From contig OZ245405.1 in assembly GCA_965226695.1 (NCBI GenBank), positions 2,108,001 to 2,172,000 on the forward strand: a stretch of 64,000 nt of DNA, in the 5' to 3' direction. Positions within the stretch are counted from its first letter, which is position 1, and every line of letters begins with the position of its first letter. The stretch is from CATOSD01 sp965226695. GTDB taxonomy: Bacteria > Chloroflexota > Dehalococcoidia > Lucifugimonadales > CATOSD01. The notes below the pieces were generated by a model. It saw nothing but the letters and a program-made list of their open reading frames with translations. It was not told the origin of the DNA and made no database searches. This document shows positions 48,669 through 57,616 of the stretch, piece after piece. Made by a program: the position numbers and the translations under genes.

Positions 48669-49317
48669 ACATGCCCATGTCGCCCGGCCCCCACTCAGCG
48701 AACGAGATGCCGGGCACGCGGGCGCTGTCCTCGCAGTTCCCCAGCGCGCGACGGTTCTCTATCTTCAGGCCCAGCAGCAGTTCGCCGTCGGGATTGAGCG
48801 GCCAGGGGTCGGCCTTCACCAGGTAGTCCGCGACAGGCAGCCCCCACACCTCCGCCGCGGACGCCTGGCCGCCGCCGCCGCGTCTTCCCTCGCCAAGCGA
48901 CTCCCCGACACCCGCTGTGCTGAACGGGTAGCGGCACGCCTCGACGAAGGCCCGCACGGCCCCCGGCGTTTCCGCGTGGCAGAGCAGCGCGCCGTGGACG
49001 CCCCGCGCCAGCGCCTGACGGAACATCCAGGCGTTGGCCCGTACCACGTCCTCGCCAGAGCCGTCCACCGGCAGCGTTATCACCACTGCGGGCGTGCGGT
49101 GGCCGCTGTTTGTGGGGCCGCCGTCGACGAGGCCGCGCATGAACTCGCCGAGCCCGCGCATGTCGAAAGCGCCGTGCTCCATCTCGACCGCGATGTAATC
49201 AGCCCACGTATGGGCCATCGCCCTGCCGCCCTCGTAGGACACGTCGTGAACGCCCGTATAGTAGACAGGTTGACCCTCTTCCAGGAGTTCGATCGCTCGG
49301 TTGACCCTCTTGGGCAT
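48658..49317 (-). pseudogene. HpcH/HpaI-type aldolase, N-terminal fragment truncated by the element
   Basis: ATG with GAGG eight bases upstream. 219 codons: 217 host codons ending DMGMS at the 14-bp repeat, then Arg, Gly and a TAA provided by the element. YYTGVHDVSYEGGRAMAHTWADYIAVEMEHGAFDM carries the metal-pocket start, VEACRYPFSTAGV and LLGLKIENRRAL (metal Glu) are visible. Loss of the last 76 residues, which pack on the barrel, probably inactivates it. The remaining part is at 40489-40734. Confidence 0.88.
48668..48681. other. Right attachment site core of the element
   Basis: GACATGCCCATGTC, identical to the left core at 40721-40734. Flanked by element DNA on the left and aldolase codons on the right. 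Confidence 0.88.
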
Positions 49318-49389
49318 TGGCAGCACCTCGCTTGCTCGTAGACGACTCGGCTTGCGGACACCAGGCCGCCGAAGGCTCGACGGCGACGC

Positions 49390-49893
49390 CTACCTGGCGG
49401 GTTCGACAGTCTCGATTCGCGCCGTGATCTCTCCGGCGTCGACTCTCAGGCGGGCGATGGTGCAGGGCACCATGAACGAGGCGTAGCCCTGCCCGGGGTT
49501 GACGTACAGGACTCCATCGCGCGCCTCGTTTATCGGCACGTGGAAGTGGCCGAACACTATCGCGTCCACCGGATCGGGGAAGTCGGGCAGGAGCTCCTCC
49601 AGGTCGAACTCCGGCCCTCCCCAGGACGGGTGGATGACGCCGATTCGCGCACCCTCGACCTCAAGCACCTCGACGTAGGGCAGCGTGCGCCTGACTTCCA
49701 CCTGGTCCGAGTTGCCGTGCACCACCACGGCCCTCTTCGCCCACCGTCTCATACCGTCCACGACGCCCATGTAGGTGAAATCGCCGCAATGTAGGGCCAC
49801 GTCCGCCTGTTCCACCGCCTCGCGGATGGCCGGATGAACCTCCGACCACTCGCGGCAGTGGGTGTCACCTATGGCCACTATGTCAACGGCCAT
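49390..49893 (-). CDS. YfcE/MJ0936-type metallophosphoesterase
   Basis: 167 residues. IVAIGDTHCREW (DxH), ALHCGDFTYMG (GD), VVHGNSDQVEVR (GNxD), IGVIHPSWGG (H), VFGHFHVPINE (GHxH) and LYVNPGQGY give the complete two-metal site of small phosphodiesterases. ATG comes directly after the stop of the preceding PPOX gene, so the two are coupled. Substrate unknown. Confidence 0.92.
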   Translation of the reverse strand: MAVDIVAIGDTHCREWSEVHPAIREAVEQADVALHCGDFTYMGVVDGMRRWAKRAVVVHGNSDQVEVRRTLPYVEVLEVEGARIGVIHPSWGGPEFDLEELLPDFPDPVDAIVFGHFHVPINEARDGVLYVNPGQGYASFMVPCTIARLRVDAGEITARIETVEPAR

Positions 49894-50427
49894 CTAGGCG
49901 CCGCCGGTTCCCCAAAGCTCCGAAAACTTGAGCGCGCGCGGGCAATGGCCGTAGGATTCCTCTATCTCGACCACGATGCCCTGTAGCACCTTGGCGTTCT
50001 CGTCCGGGTTGTTTACTTCGAGCGCCACCTGGAGCCGCCGTAGTTCGTCGCCGCTCACGATGCGCACTCTGCCGTTCACGCGCACCGTCTCGCGCACGCC
50101 GGGGATGAAGAAGACCAGCCCCACGTGCGGGTTCGCGTTCATGTTGATGTAGGACTGGAACAGCCTGTTGCCGGCCACGTCCGGGATCAGAAGCGTCGAA
50201 TCGTCGAGAATCTTAACGAAGCCCGGCGTTCCACCCTTGGGTGAGGCGTCGCAGCTTCCGTCGGTGGCGCTGGTGGCCATCACCAGGAAGGGGGACTGGC
50301 GTATGAAGTCCTTCTCCCGGTCGACCATATAGCCCTTGACCTTTGCGGCAGGGCGCTCCTTCGGAAAGCCGAACTCGCGGGTGAACCTGTTGTCGAATGC
50401 GGCCTCGATGTCGATGACGTCTACCAT
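49894..50427 (-). CDS. PPOX-class FMN-dependent flavoprotein (MSMEG_1061-like)
   Basis: 177 residues from ATG behind GGAAGGGAG; an in-frame extension further upstream lacks a site. FIRQSPFLVMATSATDGSCDASPKGGTPGFVKILDDSTLLIPDVAGNRL is the split-barrel FMN-binding region; SYINMNANPHVGLVFFIPGVRETVRVNGRVRIV follows. The family includes F420/FMN oxidoreductases and haem-utilisation proteins. Coupled to the metallophosphoesterase downstream. Confidence 0.9.
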   Translation of the reverse strand: MVDVIDIEAAFDNRFTREFGFPKERPAAKVKGYMVDREKDFIRQSPFLVMATSATDGSCDASPKGGTPGFVKILDDSTLLIPDVAGNRLFQSYINMNANPHVGLVFFIPGVRETVRVNGRVRIVSGDELRRLQVALEVNNPDENAKVLQGIVVEIEESYGHCPRALKFSELWGTGGA

Positions 50428-50512
50428 TGCCTTGCTCCCTTCCTTGGCGCTCTGGGCCGGTGCTCGGTTGCATAATTCGCTAGTCGCGTTGTACATGGTC
50501 TGGGCACGGGCG

Positions 50513-52237
50513 TCAAGACTTGCGGTTGCGCTGGTGCATTCCGATGTAGCCCACCACGACTCGCTTTCGGTCATCGTCCCAGTCGAACGCGATTCTGATA
50601 GTGTTCTGCGGATCGTAGCTGATGCCCTTTCCCAGGTGGGGACTGAGGTCGTAGCGCCTGCCCTCCCAGGTGGTAGTGTACCACTCCTCGAACTGTTCCC
50701 TCGTTATCTCAGTTTGACTGGACTTGTAAGACCATCCGGGGCAGGACTCCTTGAGCAGCTTGTCGAAGTCCGGCGACCCGCCGGGGTTCGCGCGCCTTTG
50801 GTGGTAGACGGTGGCGAGCCACGCAAGCGCGTCGAACACCTCCTGGGGCTTCTGGAACTGACTGCGCTTGTCCGACTTTGAATTCAGGGCGATGGCCAGG
50901 CGGTCGGGAAAGAGCTTCCCGGCGAGCGCCACCGCATCCCGCACGGTTCGCGTTTCTGTCCGCCCCTCGGCTGGCAAGCCCGCCTCGTCCAGCCTGGCGG
51001 ACACGCCGGCCATCCGCCATATCTCCACCGTCTCCCTGCTGCTGGAAAGCTCGTCGTCGAGCCTGGCAAGCTCGGACTGCAGCGATTCGCGCTCCGCTGC
51101 CAGGTCGTCCCTCTGCCTGGCCAGCCCCTCGTTCTCGACCTTTCGCTCGCTGTCGGCGCGACGCAGACGGTCCACTTCGGCCCGCAGGGACTCGATCTCC
51201 TCTCTCAGCTCGTTGTCATCGAACTTTGCGGAATCGTCCTCAGCGCGGTCACCCTCGTCGGCAGGATCATCCGCGTCAAGGACAACCGGAGCTTCCATAA
51301 GCTCGCGCCACCTGGACGCGACTTCCAGGATTCCGTCTTCCCCGGCGACACGCTCAACAGCTCTCACCGCCTCTTCGGCCCTTGTGTCTGCCTGTGGCCT
51401 CACGGGCCTGTACACTTCCAGCATTTGGTGCAGCTCCTCGACGATTGCGAGCGCATCGCCAATCAGCCAAACCCTGTCTGTCGCCTCACCGGCCCACGTT
51501 GAAACGCCGGCGTACAGGTCGAGGTAGGCCAATTCCCCTTCGAACTCCCGCAGTACCTTGTCGAGTAGCGTCACCAGGCTCTCGACTGCCGCATCGGCCG
51601 CCCTCTTGGACCTCTCCTGCTCAAGATCGGCAACCGCGTCAAGGAACGGGCCGACCTCTTCCCAGTCAGGTGCGTTAGGGTCCAAGTTATCGAGGGCCGC
51701 GAGGAAGTCCCGCATTACAGGGGACCTGACAGTGGTCCCAGGGAGATCGACGTGCACGCTTCTTCCGGACACGAAGCAGAACATCAGCGTTGCGTCGCGC
51801 TCGTCCAGGTCCTCGTGCCGCTCGACGAAGAGGTGAACGGTCTCGTCCAGGTCTCTGCTGCTCCACGGCTCGTTCTCCGTATGAGCCGAGTCGTCTGTCA
51901 CGCTATTGTTGCGCAGGTGCTCCGCCACCAGGTCGCGCAACTCCGGCCTCGATTCGGCCCACACGCCAAGCAGCGCACGCGCCAAGGGGGCCTCTTCGTC
52001 AACCAGGGCGTCCAGCACCGGAACTTTCAGGGGAGCACTGGGAGCCTTGCTCGCGTCCCGAAAGCCGTTGACCCTGACGCAGCCGTCCAAGGCCCTGTCC
52101 AGCGCGGTGCGCGCGCCCCTGGAGGCCTTCCCCCGGAATTCCAGGGTTCGAACAACCAGCGATTCGGCGTATTCAGCGCCGGCCCCAACCACCAGAGCGC
52201 CAAGTCCAATATGTCGCCCGCTTGCTTCAGCGGTCAT
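50513..52237 (-). CDS. Coiled-coil protein of unknown function
   Basis: 574 residues, ATG behind AGGAGG. Residues 1-310 are helical and acidic without a recognised domain (a GVSTWAGEATDRVWLIGDALAIVEELHQML stretch stands out). Residues about 335-400 form a heptad coiled coil (LREEIESLRAEVDRLRRADSERKVENEGLARQ...). The C-terminus (420-574) is a compact domain with FDALAWLATVYHQRRAN, WEGRRYDLSPHLGKGISYDPQNTIRIAFDWDDD and VVVGYIGMHQRN. The tail resembles small RelE-like or plasmid-associated modules by feel only. It could be a defence or partition component. Confidence 0.7.
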   Translation of the reverse strand: MTAEASGRHIGLGALVVGAGAEYAESLVVRTLEFRGKASRGARTALDRALDGCVRVNGFRDASKAPSAPLKVPVLDALVDEEAPLARALLGVWAESRPELRDLVAEHLRNNSVTDDSAHTENEPWSSRDLDETVHLFVERHEDLDERDATLMFCFVSGRSVHVDLPGTTVRSPVMRDFLAALDNLDPNAPDWEEVGPFLDAVADLEQERSKRAADAAVESLVTLLDKVLREFEGELAYLDLYAGVSTWAGEATDRVWLIGDALAIVEELHQMLEVYRPVRPQADTRAEEAVRAVERVAGEDGILEVASRWRELMEAPVVLDADDPADEGDRAEDDSAKFDDNELREEIESLRAEVDRLRRADSERKVENEGLARQRDDLAAERESLQSELARLDDELSSSRETVEIWRMAGVSARLDEAGLPAEGRTETRTVRDAVALAGKLFPDRLAIALNSKSDKRSQFQKPQEVFDALAWLATVYHQRRANPGGSPDFDKLLKESCPGWSYKSSQTEITREQFEEWYTTTWEGRRYDLSPHLGKGISYDPQNTIRIAFDWDDDRKRVVVGYIGMHQRNRKS

Positions 52238-52461
52238 GTTGACCTCCTGGAAACTAGCCTAATGGTACAGCCAAACGCAGTCAAGGCGCCGGCCATTGCA
52301 CCCCCCGAGCGGCCGCCCGCCGACACCGCGCGCCGGTTTACGCTACCAGTCAGCCACGAGACGCATTAAGATATGCCATGCGTGCATTCGCCGCCGCGCC
52401 GGCGAGTGCCGGATCCAGGACCCCGCCAGGGGAAATCGTCCCAAGGGCCGGAGGAGGTAGA

Positions 52462-52914
52462 GTGACGGCCAGACTCGTTGCATACGTTGTCGTCGCGATG
52501 ATCGCTCTGCTGCTGACAGCAGGATGCGGTGAGGCCGACGCGCCTGAGCAGGCCACTGCTGAGCCGCAGAGAGCCGCCGAGACTGTCGCGCCCGCCTCCG
52601 GCATTTCCGAAATGGCCCGCGCCGGCGAATCGGTGTTTAACGCCAACTGTTCGATCTGCCACGGAGTCGGTGCCGTCGGCACCAAGCAGGGCCCGCCACT
52701 GACCGACGGAGTCTATCATCCGGGCCACCATCCGGACCCGAGCTTCCGCAACGCCGTGCGCAACGGAGTGCCGCAGCACCACTGGGGATTCGGCGACATG
52801 CCTCCCGTCCCCGGCGTATCACCGGACGAGGTAGAGGAAATCATCTGCTACGTCAGGCAGACCCAGCGCACCAACGGCCTCTTCGATGGCGACGCCTATT
52901 CCACCGTGTGCTGA
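52462..52914 (+). CDS. Cytochrome c lipoprotein
   Basis: 150 residues from GTG behind GGAGGAGG. Lipoprotein signal with LLLTAGC (Cys22), a Pro/Ala/Gln-rich linker, then a small class I cytochrome c domain: haem site CSICH (Cys63, Cys66, His67), GPPLTDGVY and distal Met in GDMPPVPGVSPDEVEEIICYVR. Extracytoplasmic electron carrier tethered to the membrane. Stands alone; the next plus-strand gene encodes carbonic anhydrase. Confidence 0.92.
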   Translation: MTARLVAYVVVAMIALLLTAGCGEADAPEQATAEPQRAAETVAPASGISEMARAGESVFNANCSICHGVGAVGTKQGPPLTDGVYHPGHHPDPSFRNAVRNGVPQHHWGFGDMPPVPGVSPDEVEEIICYVRQTQRTNGLFDGDAYSTVC

Positions 52915-53139
52915 GCCGTCACACGCCGTGCCTACCCTCTCGAGAAGCATCATTCTGGTGCTGCCACCGGCAATCTCCGTAATCGTGGTCACGTTTCTGG
53001 CTACCGGCCTGGGCAAAGGGTACCTGCCATGGGCAATGTGACCCGCTCCTGATACCCTGACCTTGACATCCAATCCGTCTTGCCTGTTAAATTAGGCTCC
53101 AAGAGGCCGCACGGTCTCAAATCGCCCAAGGAGGTTGAT

Positions 53140-53637
53140 GTGTCGGTTACCGACGAACTGCTGGAGAACAACGCGCGCTACGCCGAGAGTTTCGACAAGG
53201 GGGATCTCCCACTGCCGCCCGCCAGGGGCTTGGCAGTGGTGGCCTGTATGGACGCCCGGCTTGATACACACAAGCTGCTCGGAATCGGCGAAGGCGACGC
53301 TCACGTCATTCGAAACGCGGGCGGCGTGGTCAGCGACGACGCTATCCGCTCGCTGGTCATCTCACAGCGGCTGCTCGGTACCCGCGAGATCATCCTGATT
53401 CACCACACCGACTGCGGCATGCTGACCTTCCGCGACGACGCCGTGAAGGACACGATCTACGCGGACACGGGGCTCAGGCCATCTTTCGCGCTGGAGGCTT
53501 TCGGCGACCTCGATGAGGACGTGAGACAGTCCATCGCCCGTATACAGGCCAACCCGTTCATACCGGTCAAGGACTCGGTGAGGGGCTTCGTGTACGACTG
53601 CGCGACAGGGAAGCTCAACGAGGTCTCCGCCGGCTAA
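53140..53637 (+). CDS. Beta-carbonic anhydrase (small Rv1284-like type)
   Basis: 165 residues from GTG with GGAGG five bases upstream. Zinc ligands: Cys36 in VVACMDAR, His89 and Cys92 in LIHHTDCGM; Asp38-Arg40 dyad in CMDAR; GDAHVIRNAGGVVSDDAIRSLVISQRLLG is the conserved core. Hydrates CO2 to bicarbonate, which fits the biotin-dependent carboxyl chemistry elsewhere in the window. A strong hairpin follows. Confidence 0.93.
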   Translation: MSVTDELLENNARYAESFDKGDLPLPPARGLAVVACMDARLDTHKLLGIGEGDAHVIRNAGGVVSDDAIRSLVISQRLLGTREIILIHHTDCGMLTFRDDAVKDTIYADTGLRPSFALEAFGDLDEDVRQSIARIQANPFIPVKDSVRGFVYDCATGKLNEVSAG

Positions 53638-53664
53638 CCCGCGGGTCCGACTCCGCGAGAATCG

Positions 53665-53704
53665 AAGGCGCTCCGGGGTCTCTTTCCGTCCCCGGGAGCG
53701 CCTT
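53665..53704 (+). terminator. Terminator after carbonic anhydrase
   Basis: AAGGCGCTCC GGGG, 11-base loop, CCCC, one bulged G, GGAGCGCCTT: 14 paired bases, followed by CTTC. 28 bases after the carbonic anhydrase stop. Confidence 0.7.
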
Positions 53705-53786
53705 CTTCGCGTGAAGGCGCGGGTCGCAGTCGCACACCCCGCGCTGCCTTGCGCCATGCGGCACACCAACACAAAGGAGGTAGGAT

Positions 53787-54302
53787 ATGGACATTTACGA
53801 GTGTCTCAGGATCCGGCGCACCGTGCGCGAGTTCAAGCCCGAACCGGTGTCCGACGAGTCGCTGGGCAAGCTGCTCAACGCGGCGCGGTGGTCGCCAAGC
53901 TCGCGCAACCAGCAGCCCTGGCGCTTCATCGTCGTCCGCGACCGCGACACCCTCGTCAAGCTCGGTGAGACCGCCGGCTCCGGAGGCTTCCTTGCCCGCG
54001 CGCCGCTCGCCATCGCCATCGTCATGGAGAACGCGGACCAGCCGCAGATGGACGCGGGCCGTGTGCTGCAACAGATGGAGCTCGCGGCGTGGTCGGAAGG
54101 CATGGGTACATGCTACGTCACGCTCACCGACGACCAGCGCGAAATCATCGCCGAGGTGCTCGGCATACCGCAGGGCCTCGACCTGATTACGGTTCTGCCC
54201 TTCGGCTACCGCCGTGACGACTTCCAGGGCCGGGGTGTGCCCCGCAAGTCCGTCTCCGAACTGGTGTACGCGGAGAGCTACGGCAGCCCGCTCGCAGAAT
54301 AG
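53787..54302 (+). CDS. Nitroreductase family protein
   Basis: 171 residues, ATG behind AAAGGAGG. FMN contacts IRRTVREFKPEPVSDESLGKLLNAARWSPSSRNQQPWRFIVVRDRD at the N-terminus, GRVLQQMELAAWSEGMGTCYVTL in the centre and GYRRDDFQGRGVPRKSVSELVY at the end. Short nitroreductase-fold protein, NAD(P)H-dependent reduction of nitro compounds, quinones or related substrates. Confidence 0.93.
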   Translation: MDIYECLRIRRTVREFKPEPVSDESLGKLLNAARWSPSSRNQQPWRFIVVRDRDTLVKLGETAGSGGFLARAPLAIAIVMENADQPQMDAGRVLQQMELAAWSEGMGTCYVTLTDDQREIIAEVLGIPQGLDLITVLPFGYRRDDFQGRGVPRKSVSELVYAESYGSPLAE

Positions 54303-54383
54303 GGGACGACCCTCGCGCGTCCGGCAGCGAACAGTGTCGCTATCCCCAAGCCACTTCCCGCGGTCGCACCAGGGAGGACCGAT

Positions 54384-55439
54384 TTGTTCGCACACGTAGC
54401 GCGCCTCACGCTATGGGAGTGGTACAAGCTGCGCCGCCGCTGGATGCCGTGGATCCTGCTGGCCGTCGCCATAGCCTTCATGCAACTCGGCATCTGGCTG
54501 AGCTACGGCGCATACCACAACGAGTCTCTCCAGGCGTTCACTGCCGGCGGCAGCAGCGGTTTCACGATGATCGAGGAGGTGGAAGGCGAGCTAGTCGAGG
54601 TGTCGGTCACGTGCATAAGCCTCCTGAACGAGGGCCTACCTCCCGAGGTCGACAAGCTCTCGGAAGAGTTGCGACAAAAGTTCATTCAGGACGTGGACCG
54701 CTTCCAGGAGGAGAGCTGCTCCAATGCCAGCCCGCTCGACGAATTCCGGAAGGCGTTCACCATACCGCACTCCATCAGCAGAAGCGTTGTTGGCCTGGTA
54801 GGCTTTGCGCCGTTCCTCATTCTAATCCTGACCGCATCGCTGATCGGCAGCGAGTACGGATGGGGCACGCTCAGGACGACGCTCACGCGCGGCGCCGGCC
54901 GGTGGCAGCTTCTCGGCGCCAAAATTGCCCTGGTGATGCTCGCCAGCGCCGCCGCCTACGTCATCGTCGCCATTGCGGCCGCCTCGGCCAGTCTGCTGGC
55001 AGCGGTCATACCCCCCGACGAGCCCGGCAGCCTGGCCGAGGCCGGGAAGTGGTCCAAAGCTGCGGCCACTTACGTGAAAGCACTCTACGCCGCGGCGCCA
55101 TACGTCGCTCTGGGGACTTTCCTGGCGGTATTGACTCAATCTTCGTCGATGAGCATGGCCATAGCCATGGGTTACTACGCCGTAGAGTTGATTGCCGCTC
55201 CTCTCCTCAGCCTGACCGACTGGGGAGAGACACTCGCGGATGTTCTGATCGGCAGAAACGTGAGCGCCTGGATGGAATCGGCGGCCGTGACCGTGGAAAT
55301 CAACAGCGCGAGTTCCGATGCGGGCCAGGCTGACGCTCTACAAGCATTCCTGGTGATACTCGCCTACACCGCCGCGCTCAGCGTTGCCGCATTCTGGATA
55401 TTCCTTCGCAGGGACATCGCAGGCGCCAAGGGCGAGTAA
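54384..55439 (+). CDS. ABC-2 type transporter permease
   Basis: 351 residues; TTG with GGAGG seven bases upstream. First membrane helix after LTLWEWYKLRRRWMPWILLAVAIAFMQLGIWL, a soluble loop of about 100 residues, then five helices (APFLILILTASLIGSEYGWGTLRTTLTRGAGRWQLLGAKIALVML and onward). The GSEYGWGTLRTxLTRG motif is typical of ABC-2 exporters of the CcmB/BcrB type. Same N-terminus (WEWYKLRRRWMPW) as the permease at 56413, so the two are paralogues forming a likely heterodimer around the shared ATPase. Confidence 0.9.
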   Translation: MFAHVARLTLWEWYKLRRRWMPWILLAVAIAFMQLGIWLSYGAYHNESLQAFTAGGSSGFTMIEEVEGELVEVSVTCISLLNEGLPPEVDKLSEELRQKFIQDVDRFQEESCSNASPLDEFRKAFTIPHSISRSVVGLVGFAPFLILILTASLIGSEYGWGTLRTTLTRGAGRWQLLGAKIALVMLASAAAYVIVAIAAASASLLAAVIPPDEPGSLAEAGKWSKAAATYVKALYAAAPYVALGTFLAVLTQSSSMSMAIAMGYYAVELIAAPLLSLTDWGETLADVLIGRNVSAWMESAAVTVEINSASSDAGQADALQAFLVILAYTAALSVAAFWIFLRRDIAGAKGE

Positions 55440-55498
55440 CGCGGGCAGATGATTGGCCGCGGCGCCACGCCTCGGCGTAATGCGAGAGAGGATTCACA

Positions 55499-56416
55499 GT
55501 GAGCGATCTCGTCATAAGGACGGACGAACTGACGAAGCGATACGGCAAGATTCTGGCTGTAGACGGGCTCTCGCTGGAGGTGCCGCGCGGCCGCATATTC
55601 GGGTTGCTGGGACCCAACGGCTCAGGCAAGACCACCACCATGGGGATGCTGCTCGGGCTGGTTACGCCCACGAGCGGGAGCTTCGCGCTGTTCGGTGGGG
55701 ACGCGCGACACCAAGATTCGCTGCGCCGGGTAGGAGCAATCGTCGAAACGCCATCGTTTTACCCATACCTTTCGGGCCGGGCGAACCTCGCCTACTTCCA
55801 GGGCATCACCGGTCGGAGCGATCCGGCCGAACTGGACGACCTGCTCGACAAAGTGGGCCTCGCCGACCGCGCCGGCAGTCGATTCCGCACCTATTCCCTG
55901 GGAATGAAGCAGCGCCTTGGCCTCGCTTACGCCCTGCTGGGGGACCCTGAGTTGCTGTTCCTTGACGAGCCGACCAACGGCATGGACCCCGCCGGAATGG
56001 CGGAGGTGCGGGAGCTCATACGCGGCCTCGCCACCGGGGGCCGCACCGTGCTGCTGTCGAGCCACCTACTGCACGAAGTGGAGCATGTGTGCGACAGCGT
56101 CGCCATTCTCTCCAGGGGCAGACTAATCGCGCAGGGCAAAGTTGCGGATCTTGTCCAGTCCGGGGGAGGCGAACGGGTGAGCCTGCGTACGACCGACAAC
56201 GCGAGGGCCGTGGAGGCGCTCTCGGCCCTCGACTGGGTGGAAGAAGTGCAGGCACGCGATGAGTCCGTGTTGGTGACCGCGCCAAGCGAGCGGTCGTCAG
56301 AGCTTAGCGCGGCGCTCGCACGGGCCGAGGTCTACGTTACCGAGATGGTTGCCGACGAGCAGTCGCTGGAGCAGTACTTCCTGGAAGTCACGGGCGACGA
56401 CAGCGACGGAACATGA
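55499..56416 (+). CDS. ABC-2 type transporter ATPase
   Basis: 305 residues, GTG. Walker A LGPNGSGKTTTMGMLLGL, signature YSLGMKQRLGLAYALL, Walker B LLFLDEPTNGMDPAG, switch SSHLLHE. The C-terminal extra domain (about 225-305) is that of drug and lipid exporters such as the BcrA/NatA class. The stop overlaps the start of the second permease (ATGA), an operon of permease-ATPase-permease. Confidence 0.95.
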   Translation: MSDLVIRTDELTKRYGKILAVDGLSLEVPRGRIFGLLGPNGSGKTTTMGMLLGLVTPTSGSFALFGGDARHQDSLRRVGAIVETPSFYPYLSGRANLAYFQGITGRSDPAELDDLLDKVGLADRAGSRFRTYSLGMKQRLGLAYALLGDPELLFLDEPTNGMDPAGMAEVRELIRGLATGGRTVLLSSHLLHEVEHVCDSVAILSRGRLIAQGKVADLVQSGGGERVSLRTTDNARAVEALSALDWVEEVQARDESVLVTAPSERSSELSAALARAEVYVTEMVADEQSLEQYFLEVTGDDSDGT

Positions 56417-57472
56417 TCTCGGACGTTGCGCGCCTCACGCGTTGGGAGTGGTTCAAGCTGCGCCGACGCTGGATGCCGTGGGTCCTGCTGTTGCCCCTTA
56501 TAATCATCCCGCAGATCTGGTTGTGGGCCGAATTCTTCGCCTACCGCTCCGTGGACTTCTACGGGAACCGCAATCTTGGAATCAAGACGTCCGAGGCGGG
56601 GGGCGTCTTCTTCTCATGCGTCGACATCGACGAAGGCAACTTCAGCGACCTGCTTGTAAAGCCTTCCCGCGGAGCGGCGGCAGCAGGCGATCGAGAGCCT
56701 TCCAACGTTCAGAGAGATCTGCGAGGATAACCTCGAAGAGGAATCGAGACTCCGCGTTTGGCACAGCCAGGTATTCGTCCCGCCGGCGGGACTCGCGAAC
56801 GGCCTCGCGGTCATGCACTTCGTAGGGATGTTGCTTGTAATCATCCTGTCGGCGTCGATGGTGGGCACGGAGTACGGGCTTGGAACGCTGCGCACCGTGC
56901 TCGCCAGGGGCGTCGACAGGTGGCGGCTGCTTGCGTCGAAGGCGCTTCTGCTCGCACTGGTTGCCGCTTCCGCGCTGGCCGTAGCATTAGCGCCCCTGTA
57001 TGCGAGCGCCCTTGTCGCGACCTCCCTCGTGCCCGCTGGCATGGAGCTTGCGGAGCCGGGCCGGTGGTCAACCGTCTTGGTGATGCTAGGCAAGGTGCTG
57101 TTCGCGCTATTCCCGTACATCGCCCTGGGGATGCTCCTCACGATATTGACTTCATCAGCCACCTTTGGCATAGCCCTTACGATAGACTACATTTTCGCCG
57201 AGGGCGTAGTGATCAGCTTCCTGGGCACGAGGTTCGACCGGTTCGACTGGTTCCAAGGCATCCTCGACCTGATGATCGGCCCCGCAGTCTCCGGCTGGCT
57301 GGCGGAGCCGGCCGTGCGGGCGACGGGACAGGACGCAGCCTTCTTCCCGCTGGACAAGGTTCAGAGCAACTTACGCGCCTTCTTTGTCATCTTGGCGTAC
57401 CTGGGCGCGCTCGGAACGGCCTCGATATGGCTCTTCCAGCGCAAGGACGTGCCCGGCGCGAAGGGCGACTAG
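56413..57472 (+). pseudogene. Second ABC-2 permease, frameshifted
   Basis: Starts MISDVARLTRWEWFKLRRRWMPWVLLLPLIII and reads to VFFSCVDIDEGNFSDLL in the first frame; from about codon 85 the coding continues one base later as RRQQAIESLPTFREICEDNLEEE..., then VMHFVGMLLVIILSASMVGTEYGLGTLRTVLARG and four more helices to the stop at 57470-57472. One extra base (or two missing) between 56660 and 56690 would explain it. Literal reading gives 105 residues ending at 56730 and possibly a second start at 56813. Mutation or sequence error. Confidence 0.85.
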
Positions 57473-57616
57473 ACGTCGGGGTGGGCCGTGGGCTTGCTGT
57501 GCCGTGCTAGGTGCACAAGGGTCTACCGACATTGCGGAGGGCTCGGTCCACTCGCCGCTCGTGACCGTGCCCGGCTCCAAATCGGCTTGACCGCATCACC
57601 AAAGGAGGTGTCATCC

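Larger units (their letters stand above)
40721..48681. mobile_element. Integrated element with serine integrase, prim-pol and HK97-type capsid gene (probable phage satellite)
   Basis: Bounded by direct repeats GACATGCCCATGTC at 40721-40734 and 48668-48681 (7,947 bp from repeat to repeat). Removing one repeat and the interior restores an intact aldolase gene, which fixes the ends to the base. All twelve genes are on the minus strand: integrase, 58-residue ORF, SWIM protein, primase, zinc ribbon, protease-capsid fusion, four small/HTH genes, holin-like protein, CoiA-like nuclease. No portal, large terminase, tail or lysin genes. I infer a small satellite that packages with help of another phage. 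Confidence 0.88.
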
